Source: Gemella haemolysans (GTDB lineage Bacteria > Bacillota > Bacilli > Staphylococcales > Gemellaceae). Taken from it: 64,000 nt of DNA. Below the pieces are notes generated by a model. That model was given only the letters and a program-made list of their open reading frames with translations. It made no database searches and had not been told where the DNA came from. Made by a program: the position numbers and the translations under genes. Where the stretch lies: assembly GCF_901873445.1 (NCBI RefSeq), contig NZ_CABFLN010000073.1, positions 1 to 64,000 on the forward strand. Direction: 5' to 3'. Below, piece after piece: positions 47,216 through 58,118 of the stretch; positions within the stretch are counted from its first letter, which is position 1, and every line of letters starts with the position of its first letter.

Positions 47216-48871
47216 TTATGGGTGTACTGGAATCATCCATCCAAGTACTCCTGTTGATTGAAGTGCGATAATAGCACACACAATGATTAATAGGATGAAA
47301 CTGTGTTTAACTGTAAATTTAAGTAAATCAGGTTCTTTACCAACTAATCCAACCGCTGCTGCTGCAACTGCGATAGATTGTGGAGAAATCATTTTACCTA
47401 CAACCCCTCCAGATGCGTTAGCTGCTACTGCTAATAGTGGATCCATTCCAACTTGGCTCGCTGTAACTTGTTGTAGTTTAGCAAATAATAAGTTAGCTGA
47501 TGTATCAGAACCAGTGATGAATACCCCAATCCATCCAAGTGCTGGAGAGAAGAATTTAAACGCTGCTCCAGTTGCTGCTAATGCATATCCTAAAGTATTT
47601 GACATACCTGATGCATTCATGATGTATGCAAATCCTACTACGAATGCGATTGTTAATAATGCAATTTTAACTTCATTAAATGTTTGAATGAAAGTTTCAA
47701 ATGCGTCTTTCCAACTAATTTTAATGATAAATTTAGAAACTAATGCTGCTACTAAGATTGCTGTACCAATAGATCCTAGTATATCTAATTTGAATACTGC
47801 AGCGATTTCTTTACCAGATACTGAGCTGATAATATTGTTGTGAATAAATGGTACTTTCGGGTTTAAAGCAAGTGTTTTGAAGAATGCTTTAGAAGATTTC
47901 ATAGTCCATAAGAAGATAAACACTGTTAATACTACGAATGGTGACCATGCTACTAAAATCTCATTTAAGCTGTGTTTTGCTTTAACATTGTCTTTTCCTT
48001 CAACTTCTTTTTCATCAGCAAATCTCCATGTTGTTTTTGGTTTCCAGAATTGAAGTAAAACAACGATTGAAACTAATGATACTAATGATGAAAGAATATC
48101 AGGTAATTGTTCTCCCATGAAGTTAGAACTTACAAATTGTGCGATTGCGAATGATCCACCAGATACTAATAATGCTGGCCAAACTTCTAATGTTTTCTTA
48201 AATCCAGCCATGATTAATACTAAGTAGAATGGAATAAAGATAGATACTAATGGTAATTGACGTCCAATCATTGCTGCAATTTCAGCTGCTGCGATTGGTG
48301 ATCCATTTGCATAAGTTGCTAGTCCATCCATAGCTGTTACCGGTGCTCCAACTGCTCCGAATGCAACCGGTGCAGTGTTAGCGATCATACAAACACCTGC
48401 TGCATAAAGTGGTTTGAATCCTAAACCAACTAATAATGAAGCTGTGATTGCTACTGGTGCTCCAAATCCTGCTGCTCCTTCTAAGAAAGCTCCGAATGAG
48501 AAGGCAATAATCAATGCTTGAATACGACGGTCATCAGTTAATGAAGTAATACTATCTCTGATAATATCGAAGTGACCAGTTTTAACTGTCATTTTATATA
48601 AGAACACTGATGTTAAGATAATCCAACCTATAGGCATAACTCCGTATACCATACCGTGAATTGTTGAGAACGCTGCGAATTGGAATGGCATTTTAAAGAA
48701 TAGGCATGCAATTACAATTGCTACTAATAAAGTTAAAAGTCCTGTTAACCACCCTTTAACTTTGAATCCAGCTAGTGTTACTAAGTAAAACACAATCGGG
48801 ATTAATGCAACAAGTGCAGAAACATATAAATTATCAGCCACCGGCTGTAATAATTGAGTGAATTTTTCCAT
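47216..48871 (-). CDS. lctP: L-lactate permease (LctP family)
   Basis: A 551-residue transporter with about fourteen membrane helices. It has the LctP motifs GAFLEGAAGFGAPVAI and the C-terminal ASGGVVGKMISPQSIAVA. It moves L-lactate, and probably glycolate, with protons across the membrane. The start at 48871 follows AAAGGAGAAG. An upstream in-frame extension of 23 codons has no ribosome binding site. The nearest promoter candidate is at 49129-49157, giving a 5' UTR of about 250 nt. No lactate oxidase or dehydrogenase is adjacent. Confidence 0.9.
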   Translation of the reverse strand: MEKFTQLLQPVADNLYVSALVALIPIVFYLVTLAGFKVKGWLTGLLTLLVAIVIACLFFKMPFQFAAFSTIHGMVYGVMPIGWIILTSVFLYKMTVKTGHFDIIRDSITSLTDDRRIQALIIAFSFGAFLEGAAGFGAPVAITASLLVGLGFKPLYAAGVCMIANTAPVAFGAVGAPVTAMDGLATYANGSPIAAAEIAAMIGRQLPLVSIFIPFYLVLIMAGFKKTLEVWPALLVSGGSFAIAQFVSSNFMGEQLPDILSSLVSLVSIVVLLQFWKPKTTWRFADEKEVEGKDNVKAKHSLNEILVAWSPFVVLTVFIFLWTMKSSKAFFKTLALNPKVPFIHNNIISSVSGKEIAAVFKLDILGSIGTAILVAALVSKFIIKISWKDAFETFIQTFNEVKIALLTIAFVVGFAYIMNASGMSNTLGYALAATGAAFKFFSPALGWIGVFITGSDTSANLLFAKLQQVTASQVGMDPLLAVAANASGGVVGKMISPQSIAVAAAAVGLVGKEPDLLKFTVKHSFILLIIVCAIIALQSTGVLGWMIPVHP

Positions 48872-49128
48872 AAATACACTTCTCCTTTGTATAAATATAT
48901 TTTGTTTGGTTTGTGAAAATCTATTGTTTTTAACTACCAAATAATATGTTAACTAAAAATCAATTATTGTAAAAATTCTTAACTGTTTATTCTAAAGACT
49001 ATCTCTCTCTATCTTCATTAATCAGATATATAACAGTTTTTTTACTGTTTCAATTTTTGCTATTTAGATATAATAACTATTTTGTATTTGATGGTAATTT
49101 GTCAACGATTTTCTTGTTTACATTAAAT

Positions 49129-49161
49129 ATTGTAGCACGCTTTCATTTAAATGTAAAGCGT
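49129..49161 (-). promoter_or_regulatory. putative lctP promoter with palindromic, cre-like overlap
   Basis: On the minus strand TTTACA (49152-49157), a 17-nt spacer and TACAAT (49129-49134). An imperfect palindrome centred on ATTTAAAT (about 49138-49161, CGCTTT and AAAGCG ends) overlaps the -35 and spacer. The half-site TGAAAGCG resembles one arm of a catabolite response element, but the full cre is not matched. The remainder of the gap 48872-49411 holds a T-rich region and the smpB terminator (49340-49380); no gene is supported. Confidence 0.4.
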
Positions 49162-49339
49162 TTTTTTAGTTATTTTTACAACATTCTTAAAAAATCCACT
49201 AATACCAAAGAAAATAATATGTATTTTTTTGAAAAATATTACGTAGTTTTTTTATAACAGTTCGATTCTGACCAATTATTAATTATTTGAATCCAGATCA
49301 TAAAGTAATATTTTTCTTTTATTTTATACTTCATATAAT

Positions 49340-49382
49340 AAAAAAACATATTGTAATAAACTTTATCACAATATGTTTCTCT
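49340..49382 (-). terminator. terminator after smpB
   Basis: AAACATATTGT pairs with ACAATATGTTT and a T-run follows on the minus strand. Confidence 0.85.
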
Positions 49383-49411
49383 ATATTTTTTATAAAATAA
49401 TACGTAGTTTT

Positions 49412-49876
49412 TTAATATTTTTGTTTGTCTTTTAATACTCTATTAATTTCTTTATTGGCTTCTTTTTGCTTCAGTACATGACGCTTATCATAATTCTTTT
49501 TACCTTTAGCAACCCCTATTAATAGCTTAGCATAGCCATTTTTTATATAAAGTTTCAACGGTACAATACTCATTCCTATTTCATTTTGAATATTAGTTAA
49601 TGAAGCTATCTGTTTTTTCTTTAGTAATAATTTTCTTACTCTTAATGGTTCATGATTAAATCTATTTCCCTCTTCAAAATGTGAAATATGCATATTATAT
49701 ACAAACATTTCACCTAATCTTGTTTGGCAATAAGAATCCTTTAAATTAATTCTTCCACGACGGATTGATTTTATTTCTGTACCAGTTAAAACTAAACCTG
49801 CTTCATATGTTTCTTCTATGAAATAATCATGATTTGCTTTTTTATTCTGAGCTATTACTTTAATTTCTTTATTCAT
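49412..49876 (-). CDS. smpB: SsrA-binding protein SmpB
   Basis: SmpB binds tmRNA and brings it to stalled ribosomes in trans-translation. The 154-residue protein carries the oligonucleotide-binding core [28 protein letters not shown] segment, the [15 protein letters not shown] region, and the basic C-terminal tail [15 protein letters not shown]. It follows rnr by 11 nt, the usual secG-rnr-smpB cluster. The tmRNA gene ssrA is not seen in the window. Confidence 0.96.
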   Translation of the reverse strand: MNKEIKVIAQNKKANHDYFIEETYEAGLVLTGTEIKSIRRGRINLKDSYCQTRLGEMFVYNMHISHFEEGNRFNHEPLRVRKLLLKKKQIASLTNIQNEIGMSIVPLKLYIKNGYAKLLIGVAKGKKNYDKRHVLKQKEANKEINRVLKDKQKY

Positions 49877-49887
49877 AATATCTTCCT

Positions 49888-52014
49888 CTACTTATTACTT
49901 ATTATTGATTTATGTTTTAATATTTTAAAATCTATCTCCTGATTTTCTAAATCAACATTTGCGACTTTAACAATAACCTCATCGCCAAGTCGATATACTT
50001 TTTTCTTTCTTCTTCCGATTAATATCATATTCTTTTGATCATACGTATAATAATCATCGTTCATTGCTTTAATATGAACTAAACCTTCAATATTACTTCT
50101 CTCTAACGTTATAAATACTCCAAAATTAGTAACACTAGAAATAATTCCTCTGAACGTTTGTTCTTGATATTTCAGCATATACTCACACTTTTTCATTCTA
50201 TCAACTTCACGCTCACAATCAACAGCTCGTTTTTCATATTCTGAAGAACTTTCTGCTAATTCTGGAAGTCTAGTAAGGAAATTGTCAATCGTTTCATCTG
50301 ATACATCTCCATTAAATAGATAAGTTCTTATCATTCTGTGTACTAATAAGTCTGGATAACGTCTTATAGGCGATGTAAAGTGAGTATAATATTTTGTCGC
50401 TAATGCAAAGTGCCCTATATTATTTGTAGAATATCTTGCCTGATTCATAGTTCTTAATAAAATTGTAGAAAGCATCTGTTCTACAACTTCACCCTTGAAT
50501 TTTCTAAGCATATTAGCAAGAATATAAGGTTCAATTTCGTCAATTTTCCCTTTTGTTCTATATCCTAGACTAGCCGCAATATCAAAAAATTGTCTAAGTT
50601 TTTCAACTTTTGGCTCTTCATGAATACGATAAATGAATGGTACTTGCATCCAAAAGAAATGCTCTCCAACAACTTCATTTGCACTTAACATGAAATCTTC
50701 AATAAGGCGTTCTGATATACCTCTTTCTCTCAGAACTATATCTAGTACTTCACCATTCTCATCTACAACAACTTTTGATTCCGGTTTATCAAAATCAATT
50801 GCACCTCTAGTTTCTCTATTTTCACGAATTTTTTTTGATAATTCTAGCGCTATATTTAACATCGGCACATATTCTTTGTATTCTTCTATAACTTCTTTAT
50901 TTTCTGCATAGACTTCATTAACCTTTTTATAAGTTAATCGACCTTTAGATTTTATTACCGCTGGATAGATATCATAACTCTCAGGATAACCTTTGGAATT
51001 AAAATCAATATCACAACAAATAGTATACCTCAATACATGTGGATTTAACGAACAAATATTATTAGATAATTTTCTTGGTAACATAGGTACAACTCTATCC
51101 GCTAAATAAACACTGCATCCTCTATTTGCAGCTTCTTTATCTAATGGGCTATCTTCAGTAACATACCTACTAACATCAGCAATAAAGACTTTCAATCTAT
51201 ATCCTTTTTTAGTTTTAACAACAGAAACGGCATCATCTAGGTCTTTCGCATCATCTCCATCGATTGTAACTACCATTTCATTTGTACAATCTCTATATTT
51301 ATCTTCAATTTTAATCTCTTCACTAATTTCTTCAGTCTGTTCAACTACATCTTTAGGAAATTCATTCGGAATACTATGTTTGTATATTACTGAAAGAATA
51401 TCCACTCCAGGATCATCTTTATGTCCTATTGACTTAATGATAATTCCTTTATGATCTTCAAAGCTAACCTTAGAATAATCAGTAATTTCTACCAATACTT
51501 TAGTTCCATCAACTAAATTAAAGTTTTTAGCATTTGTTATCTTAATATATTTTACAATATTTTTATCATCACTTTTAACAAATGAGAAAAACTTAGCATT
51601 AGTTAGTGTCCCAACTGTATATTTAGTATTTCTTTCTAATACTTTTTGAACTATTCCTTCAAGATTACGATTATCCTTATATACACTATCAACTTTTACT
51701 AGTACTACATCTCCAGTCATAGCACTTTGTGTGAATCCTTTAGGTATATAGATTTCTATTCCTAAATCTTCAGAATAAACAAAGGCAAAACCTTTTTGAT
51801 GTAATCTAATTATTCCTTCAACTTCTAAGGCCTCTTTAACATAAAAAAACTTTTCATTCGGTAATTGAGTTATCGCTAATTTTCGTTCAAGTTTACCTAC
51901 ATTTTTTACTAATTCAACAAATTCTTTTGCAGAGTCAATATTTAATTTTTCTTTTAAATCTTCTATACTCAAAACTTTTTCTTCTTTAAATATTTTTTCT
52001 ATTTTCTCTAACAT
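49888..52014 (-). CDS. rnr: ribonuclease R
   Basis: A 3'-5' exoribonuclease that degrades structured RNA and takes part in trans-translation quality control. The 708-residue protein has an N-terminal helix-turn-helix-like region, two cold-shock domains (about 60-220), and the RNB domain with [27 protein letters not shown] residues near 250. The YADVS-type segment reads [11 protein letters not shown]-terminal S1 domain starts with [15 protein letters not shown]. It is in one unit with smpB, and separated from secG by a terminator. Confidence 0.96.
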   Translation of the reverse strand: MLEKIEKIFKEEKVLSIEDLKEKLNIDSAKEFVELVKNVGKLERKLAITQLPNEKFFYVKEALEVEGIIRLHQKGFAFVYSEDLGIEIYIPKGFTQSAMTGDVVLVKVDSVYKDNRNLEGIVQKVLERNTKYTVGTLTNAKFFSFVKSDDKNIVKYIKITNAKNFNLVDGTKVLVEITDYSKVSFEDHKGIIIKSIGHKDDPGVDILSVIYKHSIPNEFPKDVVEQTEEISEEIKIEDKYRDCTNEMVVTIDGDDAKDLDDAVSVVKTKKGYRLKVFIADVSRYVTEDSPLDKEAANRGCSVYLADRVVPMLPRKLSNNICSLNPHVLRYTICCDIDFNSKGYPESYDIYPAVIKSKGRLTYKKVNEVYAENKEVIEEYKEYVPMLNIALELSKKIRENRETRGAIDFDKPESKVVVDENGEVLDIVLRERGISERLIEDFMLSANEVVGEHFFWMQVPFIYRIHEEPKVEKLRQFFDIAASLGYRTKGKIDEIEPYILANMLRKFKGEVVEQMLSTILLRTMNQARYSTNNIGHFALATKYYTHFTSPIRRYPDLLVHRMIRTYLFNGDVSDETIDNFLTRLPELAESSSEYEKRAVDCEREVDRMKKCEYMLKYQEQTFRGIISSVTNFGVFITLERSNIEGLVHIKAMNDDYYTYDQKNMILIGRRKKKVYRLGDEVIVKVANVDLENQEIDFKILKHKSIISNK

Positions 52015-52064
52015 ATAATCCTCCTTAATTTTAGATTATATAACACATAATTATTATAAAAATA

Positions 52065-52098
52065 AACCTAAAATGAAATTACATTTTAGGTTTATCAT
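52065..52098 (-). terminator. terminator after secG
   Basis: AAACCTAAAATG pairs with CATTTTAGGTTT and TTTTTA follows on the minus strand. It divides secG from rnr-smpB. Confidence 0.85.
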
Positions 52099-52106
52099 TG
52101 TTTAGT

Positions 52107-52337
52107 CTATAATTTTAACCAAGTAAGACACACTAGTGATATAAAAAATATTAGTCCTAGCACTACTGTAATTCTTTGTAAAACTAATTCAGCACCTCTT
52201 ACTTTTTGTTTTCCAAACAGTTCTTCTGCTCCACCAGTTAATCCAGATAAACCTCCAGATTTACTTTCTTGTAGTAATACTACTATAATTAACAGAATAC
52301 TGCTCACTATTGCTATTGTCATTAAAAAAGTGTGCAT
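52107..52337 (-). CDS. secG: protein translocase subunit SecG
   Basis: The 76-residue subunit of SecYEG has two membrane helices (about 3-23 and 54-74). Between them is the conserved loop LLQESKSGGLSGLTGGAEELFG, split here by one residue from longer homologs. The start follows GGAGGAGAGT. It is upstream of rnr, as in many Firmicutes. Confidence 0.95.
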   Translation of the reverse strand: MHTFLMTIAIVSSILLIIVVLLQESKSGGLSGLTGGAEELFGKQKVRGAELVLQRITVVLGLIFFISLVCLTWLKL

Positions 52338-52413
52338 ACTCTCCTCCTAAAATAATCATTCGTTAATACAATACAATTTATATTAACACATTTTTTCAAA
52401 AAAAGCAAATTTA

Positions 52414-53493
52414 TTAAACAATTCTTGTGAATATTATTCTTCCTGAAGATGTTTGTAGTACACTTTGCACCTCAACTTCGACAGTTTTACCTACAGCACG
52501 TTTACCATTTTCTACAACAATCATTGTACCGTCTTCAGTATATGCTACACCTTGATTATTTTCCTTACCTTCTCTTAGAACCTGAACTTCTAATTTTTCA
52601 CCTGTAGTTAACATAGGTTTTACAGCATTACTTAAATCATTAACATTTAGAACCTTAATAGATTGTAAAGTAGCAAGTTTATTAAGATTGTAATCAGTTG
52701 TTATAATTGCACATTTATATTTCAATGCATAATCTATTAATAAATTATCCACACCTTTATGCTCATTATAATTGTATTTATTATCTATTTCAAGATCAAT
52801 CTCTTTCATTTTTTGGAGATGTTCAACACAATCTAATCCGAGTCTTCCTTTAGCTCGTTTTAATGGATCTTCCGAATCTGAGATTAACTGCAATTCTTTT
52901 AATACAAACTCAGGAACAATAATTTTTCCTTCTAAGAATCCAGTTTTAGCAACATCTTGAATACGTGAATCAATTAAGGCACTTGTGTCAACAACCTTAG
53001 CTATCACTTTCTTAGTTTTCACTTTAGTTTCTTTTTCTTTTGGTTTAGATCCAAATTTAAACGCTGTAAGTATATTTAAAAATTCACCTTCACGTCTATA
53101 TCCTAGTACCAATCCTAAGTATCCAAAAACAATATAAATCACAGCCGAAATAATTCTACCCATTATTCCCGCACCAGCTATAACATCTACCCCTGATGAA
53201 AGTAAACTAGCTAACAGTAATCCAAGAATTAATCCTATTGTCGTGAAAACAATTTTTTGTATTGGTGTTCTAGTAAGACGATCTTCGATTCTTTTTAACA
53301 TTGCTACAAATCTATCTGAAAATAATAAAGACATTAATACAAAAACTACTGTAGTTCCAATGGTAACAATAATTCTTAACATCGTCTCGCTCATTGATGT
53401 GAATATATTATAGTATATCAATGCGCTAGTTGAAAGTGTTCCTACTGTTATTCCTAAGAAAAAGGAAATAATAATTAAAACTTTTTTCAACAT
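52414..53493 (-). CDS. PIN/TRAM domain membrane protein (YacL-like)
   Basis: The 359-residue protein has about four N-terminal membrane helices (1-145). A PIN domain follows (about 165-285) with the acidic ligands in VVDTSALIDSRI, VPEFVLKEL and ITTDYNLNK. A TRAM domain (about 295-355) ends the protein. This architecture is that of Bacillus YacL, a putative membrane ribonuclease. In many Firmicutes it follows radA, as here. Activity and target are unproven. The start follows AAAGGAGTGATTTTT, so an upstream GTG three codons earlier was rejected. Confidence 0.88.
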   Translation of the reverse strand: MLKKVLIIISFFLGITVGTLSTSALIYYNIFTSMSETMLRIIVTIGTTVVFVLMSLLFSDRFVAMLKRIEDRLTRTPIQKIVFTTIGLILGLLLASLLSSGVDVIAGAGIMGRIISAVIYIVFGYLGLVLGYRREGEFLNILTAFKFGSKPKEKETKVKTKKVIAKVVDTSALIDSRIQDVAKTGFLEGKIIVPEFVLKELQLISDSEDPLKRAKGRLGLDCVEHLQKMKEIDLEIDNKYNYNEHKGVDNLLIDYALKYKCAIITTDYNLNKLATLQSIKVLNVNDLSNAVKPMLTTGEKLEVQVLREGKENNQGVAYTEDGTMIVVENGKRAVGKTVEVEVQSVLQTSSGRIIFTRIV

Positions 53494-53664
53494 AAAAATC
53501 ACTCCTTTTAATATTTAATTGTAAAACAAAATTATTAAGTATACTTTAATAATTTTATATCATGGTATAAAGAGTCATATAAAACATCTCTTCTATTTAT
53601 TCTACTACATTCTACTTAAAATTAACATAATTAATTTCAAAATAATTTAAGTTTTTTTATACTA

Positions 53665-53708
53665 ATTAGATGAATAGAGAATTAAATATACTAAATCTCT
53701 ATTCACCT
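53665..53708 (-). terminator. inverted repeat / terminator after radA
   Basis: TGAATAGAGA pairs with TCTCTATTCA just past the radA stop. The T-tract is weak. The rest of the gap 53494-53720 shows no gene. Confidence 0.65.
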
Positions 53709-53720
53709 ATAATAAATTAT

Positions 53721-55103
53721 TTAAAACACATTGCTAAAAGCTATATCTAAACATTCTCTAATATCTTTTACCGGTATTATTTCAATTCCATCTGGGAAAT
53801 CAGAATTTTTCATATTTCCAATTGGGACAATTACACGTTTAAATCCATGTTTTTTAGCCTCATTGATTCTTTGTTCAATTCTACTTACTCTTCTAACTTC
53901 TCCAGTTAATCCTACCTCACCAATGAAGCAATCATTCATATTTACAGCGATATCTTTAAAACTTGATGCAACAGCCATAACTACACCTAAATCCACCGCT
54001 GGATCATCAATCTTAACTCCACCTGATACTTTCACATAAACATCTTGTTGCTGTAGTAAATAACCAGCCTTTTTTTCCAATACAGCCATTAATAAAATCA
54101 ATTTATTATACTCTAACCCTGTTGAAATTCTTCTTGGGTTATTAAAGGCAGTTGGCGTTGTTAATGATTGAATTTCTACTAGAAGTGGTCTACTACCTTC
54201 CATAGTACTAATAATAGTTGCTCCAGCAAGATTTTTACTTCGTTCTTCAAGGAACATCTGTGAAGGATTAGCTAAATCTTCTAGTCCACTATGTTTCATC
54301 TCAAAAATACCAATCTCATTAGTAGATCCAAAACGATTTTTCACAGCTCTAAGTATTCTGTAGCTATGTTGCCCTTCTCCTTCAAAATATAGCACTGTAT
54401 CAACCATATGCTCAAGCATACGAGGCCCCGCAATAGTTCCTTCCTTAGTAACGTGTCCTACTATAAAAATAGCTATGTTTAAACTCTTCGCAATCTTCAT
54501 AAGTTGTTGTGTACATTCTCTTACTTGTGTAATACTTCCCGGAGAATTTTCTAGATTAGGGTTATAAATTGTTTGAATTGAATCGATAACTAAAAACTGA
54601 GGTTTTATTTTTTTTACAACTTGATAAATTAAATTTAAATCAGTTTGAGCATAAACAAACAATTCATCCGTATTATTTTTTAATCTATCTGCTCTAATCT
54701 TAACCTGTCTAACAGACTCCTCTCCTGTTACATAAAGAACATCGTGTTCTTTAGCTAAGTAAGCTGATATTTGAAGAAGTAACGTAGACTTACCAATACC
54801 TGGATCTCCTCCTAAAAGTACTAGTGATCCTCCTACAACTCCTCCACCTAAAACCCTATTTAATTCACCACTATCAGTAAGTGTTCGAGGTACATCCTGT
54901 GTAGAAACTGATTTTAGTTTTCCAGCTTCTACACGTTCTGTGTCATTTGTTTTAACTTCAAATTCTGTATGTTTAGTAGCCTTTTTTGCTTCAACTACTT
55001 CTTCCATAGATGCCCATTTTTTACAATTAGGACATCTTCCCATATATTTTAAACTTTGGTAACCACAGGCATTACATTCGTATTTAACATTTACCTTTGC
55101 CAT
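53721..55103 (-). CDS. radA: DNA repair protein RadA
   Basis: RadA is a RecA-like DNA helicase that aids recombination and branch migration. The 460-residue protein has an N-terminal C4 zinc finger (YECNACGYQSLKYMGRCPNC, residues 8-27) and the Walker A GGDPGIGKSTLLLQ (near 94). The KNRFG motif is at about 258, and a C-terminal Lon-like domain follows. It starts 2 nt after clpC, so it is part of the ctsR-clpC-radA operon. Confidence 0.96.
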   Translation of the reverse strand: MAKVNVKYECNACGYQSLKYMGRCPNCKKWASMEEVVEAKKATKHTEFEVKTNDTERVEAGKLKSVSTQDVPRTLTDSGELNRVLGGGVVGGSLVLLGGDPGIGKSTLLLQISAYLAKEHDVLYVTGEESVRQVKIRADRLKNNTDELFVYAQTDLNLIYQVVKKIKPQFLVIDSIQTIYNPNLENSPGSITQVRECTQQLMKIAKSLNIAIFIVGHVTKEGTIAGPRMLEHMVDTVLYFEGEGQHSYRILRAVKNRFGSTNEIGIFEMKHSGLEDLANPSQMFLEERSKNLAGATIISTMEGSRPLLVEIQSLTTPTAFNNPRRISTGLEYNKLILLMAVLEKKAGYLLQQQDVYVKVSGGVKIDDPAVDLGVVMAVASSFKDIAVNMNDCFIGEVGLTGEVRRVSRIEQRINEAKKHGFKRVIVPIGNMKNSDFPDGIEIIPVKDIRECLDIAFSNVF

Positions 55104-55105
55104 AA

Positions 55106-57580
55106 TTACCTCTTAGTTTTCTTTACAACAAAATTATCATTTTTATAATCAATATTAATAGTTCCAGTTAATTCAGGATTTCTTAATAGTTCTTCACTTA
55201 ATAAGTCTTCAATATTTTTTTGAATACTACGTTTTAATGGACGAGCTCCGTATTCTTTTATACTACCGTCTTCAACGATTTTAGCCATGGCTTTTTTCGT
55301 AAGTTTAATAGTAATATCTCTATCTGCTAATCTCTTAGATAATCCATCAATTAATAACTCAGAAATTTTTTCTAATTCTTCTTTTTCAAGAGTTTTGAAG
55401 ACAATAATATCATCTATTCTATTTAAGAATTCTGGACGATATTGTTTTTTCAATGCTTCCATCATAGTATTCTGAACATTTTTGTAATCATTTTTAATTG
55501 ATTCACTTCCACCAAATCCTACGAATTTCTGATCACTTAATTCACTTACTCCAACATTTGAAGTCATGATGATGATGGTATTTTTGAAATCTACCACGCG
55601 CCCTGATGCATCTGTTAGGCGCCCATCATCCAATACTTGTAATAGAATATTAAAGATCGATGGATGAGCTTTTTCAATTTCATCAAATAGTACTACAGAA
55701 TATGGTTTTTGACGAACTTGTTCAGATAATTGTCCCGCTTCTTCATAACCTACATAACCTGGAGGAGCCCCTACAAGTCTACTAATTGAATGTGGTTCCA
55801 TATACTCACTCATGTCAATACGTATCATATTATCTTCTGAACTAAATAATGCTTCAGATAAACTTTTCGCAAGTTCTGTTTTCCCTACTCCTGTAGGTCC
55901 TAAGAAAATAAAACTTCCTATCGGTCTATTAGGTGCTTTGAATCCACTTCTTGCTCTTCTAACTGCTTTAGCTAAACTTACTACAGCTTCATCTTGTCCA
56001 ATAACTCGTTTGTGTAAAATTTCTTCTAATTTTAAAAGTCTTTCACTTTCAGTTTCTGTTAATTTAGTAACAGGTACTCCTGTCCAAGCAGCAAGAACTT
56101 CAGCTACATGATCAGCACTAATTTTAATTTTATCTTTTGATAAACTATCTTGCCAAGAAATTTTAAATTGTTCAATTTTACTAATTACTTGATTAACCTC
56201 ATCACGTTTTTTAGCTGCTATTTCAAATTCTTGATTAATTACAGCTCTATCTTTTTCTTTATTTAAACGACTTAATTCATCTTCATATTCTTTTAATTTT
56301 TCTGGAGATTTATAAAATCTTAATTTAACCTTAGAACAAGCTTCATCAATAAGGTCAATTGCTTTATCTGGTAAACATCTATCAGTAATATAAGTTGTAC
56401 TTAACTTAACCGCTGCATCTAAAGCTTCATCTAAAATTTCCACATTATGATGTTCTTCATACTTATGACGTAATCCTTCAAGAATTTTAATTGAATCTTC
56501 TGTACTAGGTTCTTCAACTTTAATCGGTTGGAATCTACGTTCTAAAGCTGCATCTTTTTCAAAATACTTTCTATATTCTTCAGTAGTTGTCGCCCCTATA
56601 CATTGAATTAAACCACGTGATAAAGCTGGCTTAAGGATGTTTGATGCATCGGCACTACCTTCAGTTCCTCCAGCACCAATAATCGTATGAATCTCATCGA
56701 TGAATAAAATAATATCTCCTGCATCTTCTATTTCAGTAATAATATTTTTTAATCTTTCTTCGAATTCACCACGATATTTAGTACCTGCAAGTAAAGTTCC
56801 CATATCTAGAACCATAACTCTCTTACCTAGTAAATTACTAGGAACATTTTGAGATACTATTCTTTCAGCTAAACCTTCAACGATAGCTGTTTTCCCTACC
56901 CCAGGTTCTCCAATTAATACCGGGTTATTCTTAGTACGTCTATTTAAAATCTCTATCATTCGAGTGATTTCTTTATCACGAGCTAAAACCGGATCTAATT
57001 TGTTATTAAATGCATCCTTAGTTAAATCTTTAGCTAATGAATTTAAAGTTTTAGTTTTTGCTGAACTATCTTCTGGTGCTTCTAATTTTTTAAATCCATC
57101 AAATAATTTAGACAGTAATCCTTGGCTTTGTTTTAATAATTCAAATAATTCCGTAATTAACGCATCAACATTAACTCCTAGCTTGTCAGTTAGTAAACGA
57201 ACAGCAGTTCCTGTTTTCTCATTTAGTAAAGATAATAGTAAGTGTTCGCTTGTAACTACAAAACTAGATGTATCATCTGCAAATTGTTGACTTTTTTCTA
57301 TTGTTCTAACAGCACCATTAGTATAATCAATCTTCATTAGAACATTACGATAAAAATCAGTACCTTCTAATTCCGCTTCATAAAAGTCTACTACGCTTTT
57401 TCTGAAATCGTCATAATAGACACCATATTTATTAAGTGTTTTACATGACAATGTATTGTTCATACTCAACATAGCTAATAGTAAATGCTCAGTTCCTACG
57501 GCCTTAACACCAAAATCATTAGCTTCTTCTTTCGCTGTCGTTAGCACCATAAGGGCCGTTTCATTAAATCTTATGTACAT
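55106..57580 (-). CDS. clpC: ATP-dependent Clp protease ATPase subunit ClpC
   Basis: The 824-residue Hsp100 protein unfolds substrates for ClpP. The N domain has two Clp repeats (1-150). The D1 AAA+ module has Walker A LIGEPGVGKTAI (about 208). The D2 module has GPTGVGKTELAKSL near 555 and the FVGFGG region near the C-terminus. A UVR-like middle region (KEDRAVINQEFEIAAKKRDEV-type) separates them. It follows ctsR by 4 nt. mcsA and mcsB, present in Bacillus and Staphylococcus between ctsR and clpC, are missing here. Confidence 0.96.
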   Translation of the reverse strand: MYIRFNETALMVLTTAKEEANDFGVKAVGTEHLLLAMLSMNNTLSCKTLNKYGVYYDDFRKSVVDFYEAELEGTDFYRNVLMKIDYTNGAVRTIEKSQQFADDTSSFVVTSEHLLLSLLNEKTGTAVRLLTDKLGVNVDALITELFELLKQSQGLLSKLFDGFKKLEAPEDSSAKTKTLNSLAKDLTKDAFNNKLDPVLARDKEITRMIEILNRRTKNNPVLIGEPGVGKTAIVEGLAERIVSQNVPSNLLGKRVMVLDMGTLLAGTKYRGEFEERLKNIITEIEDAGDIILFIDEIHTIIGAGGTEGSADASNILKPALSRGLIQCIGATTTEEYRKYFEKDAALERRFQPIKVEEPSTEDSIKILEGLRHKYEEHHNVEILDEALDAAVKLSTTYITDRCLPDKAIDLIDEACSKVKLRFYKSPEKLKEYEDELSRLNKEKDRAVINQEFEIAAKKRDEVNQVISKIEQFKISWQDSLSKDKIKISADHVAEVLAAWTGVPVTKLTETESERLLKLEEILHKRVIGQDEAVVSLAKAVRRARSGFKAPNRPIGSFIFLGPTGVGKTELAKSLSEALFSSEDNMIRIDMSEYMEPHSISRLVGAPPGYVGYEEAGQLSEQVRQKPYSVVLFDEIEKAHPSIFNILLQVLDDGRLTDASGRVVDFKNTIIIMTSNVGVSELSDQKFVGFGGSESIKNDYKNVQNTMMEALKKQYRPEFLNRIDDIIVFKTLEKEELEKISELLIDGLSKRLADRDITIKLTKKAMAKIVEDGSIKEYGARPLKRSIQKNIEDLLSEELLRNPELTGTINIDYKNDNFVVKKTKR

Positions 57581-57584
57581 AACC

Positions 57585-58103
57585 TTATCCTCTCTTATTA
57601 TATTTTATATTTGTTAAAAATCTTATTGTCAAATCTTTTAAATTTGCTTTTGTTTTAGAAATCATCTCTTCAGCACTATTTTTATCAATATGATCTAAAA
57701 ATTGATTATGAACATCGGTAATAATTTCTACACTATCTATAAAATGATTGTAATCAAATTTATCTATATAATCTTTATCAAGTAGAATTTTAGCTATTCT
57801 CATAGCTTCATCTACCTCTAAAATTTCATTATCTATTGTCTCAATTAAATAGTCTATGTAATCTTTATTTTTGTGAAGAGTTATTTTAGTAATTCTAATA
57901 AATCCTCCCCCTCCACGTTTACTTTCTATAATAAATCCATGCTCTGGAGTAAATCTCGTTTTTATTACATAATTTAATTGGGATGGTACACAGTCAAATT
58001 TTTGTGCGACATTACTTCTTTTAATAATTATATGATCCTCTGTTGCCTCATTAAATAAGTTCATAATATATTGTTCAAGAATATCTGTCATATTATTATT
58101 CAT
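57585..58103 (-). CDS. ctsR: stress regulator CtsR
   Basis: CtsR represses clp and chaperone genes. The 172-residue protein has the N-terminal winged helix [17 protein letters not shown], the [20 protein letters not shown] recognition helix, the RGGGGFIRI glycine loop that acts as thermosensor, and a C-terminal dimerisation domain. It is first in ctsR-clpC-radA, with AGGAGGTGCC upstream and its own CtsR box (58119-58135) for autorepression. The McsB arginine kinase that inactivates CtsR in Bacillus is not encoded next to it. Confidence 0.96.
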   Translation of the reverse strand: MNNNMTDILEQYIMNLFNEATEDHIIIKRSNVAQKFDCVPSQLNYVIKTRFTPEHGFIIESKRGGGGFIRITKITLHKNKDYIDYLIETIDNEILEVDEAMRIAKILLDKDYIDKFDYNHFIDSVEIITDVHNQFLDHIDKNSAEEMISKTKANLKDLTIRFLTNIKYNKRG

Positions 58104-58118
58104 AAGGGCACCTCCTTT

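Noticed and set aside
49057..49257. A 66-codon plus-strand ORF between lctP and smpB
   Set aside because: It has AT-rich random composition, lacks a ribosome binding site and overlaps the minus-strand lctP promoter.
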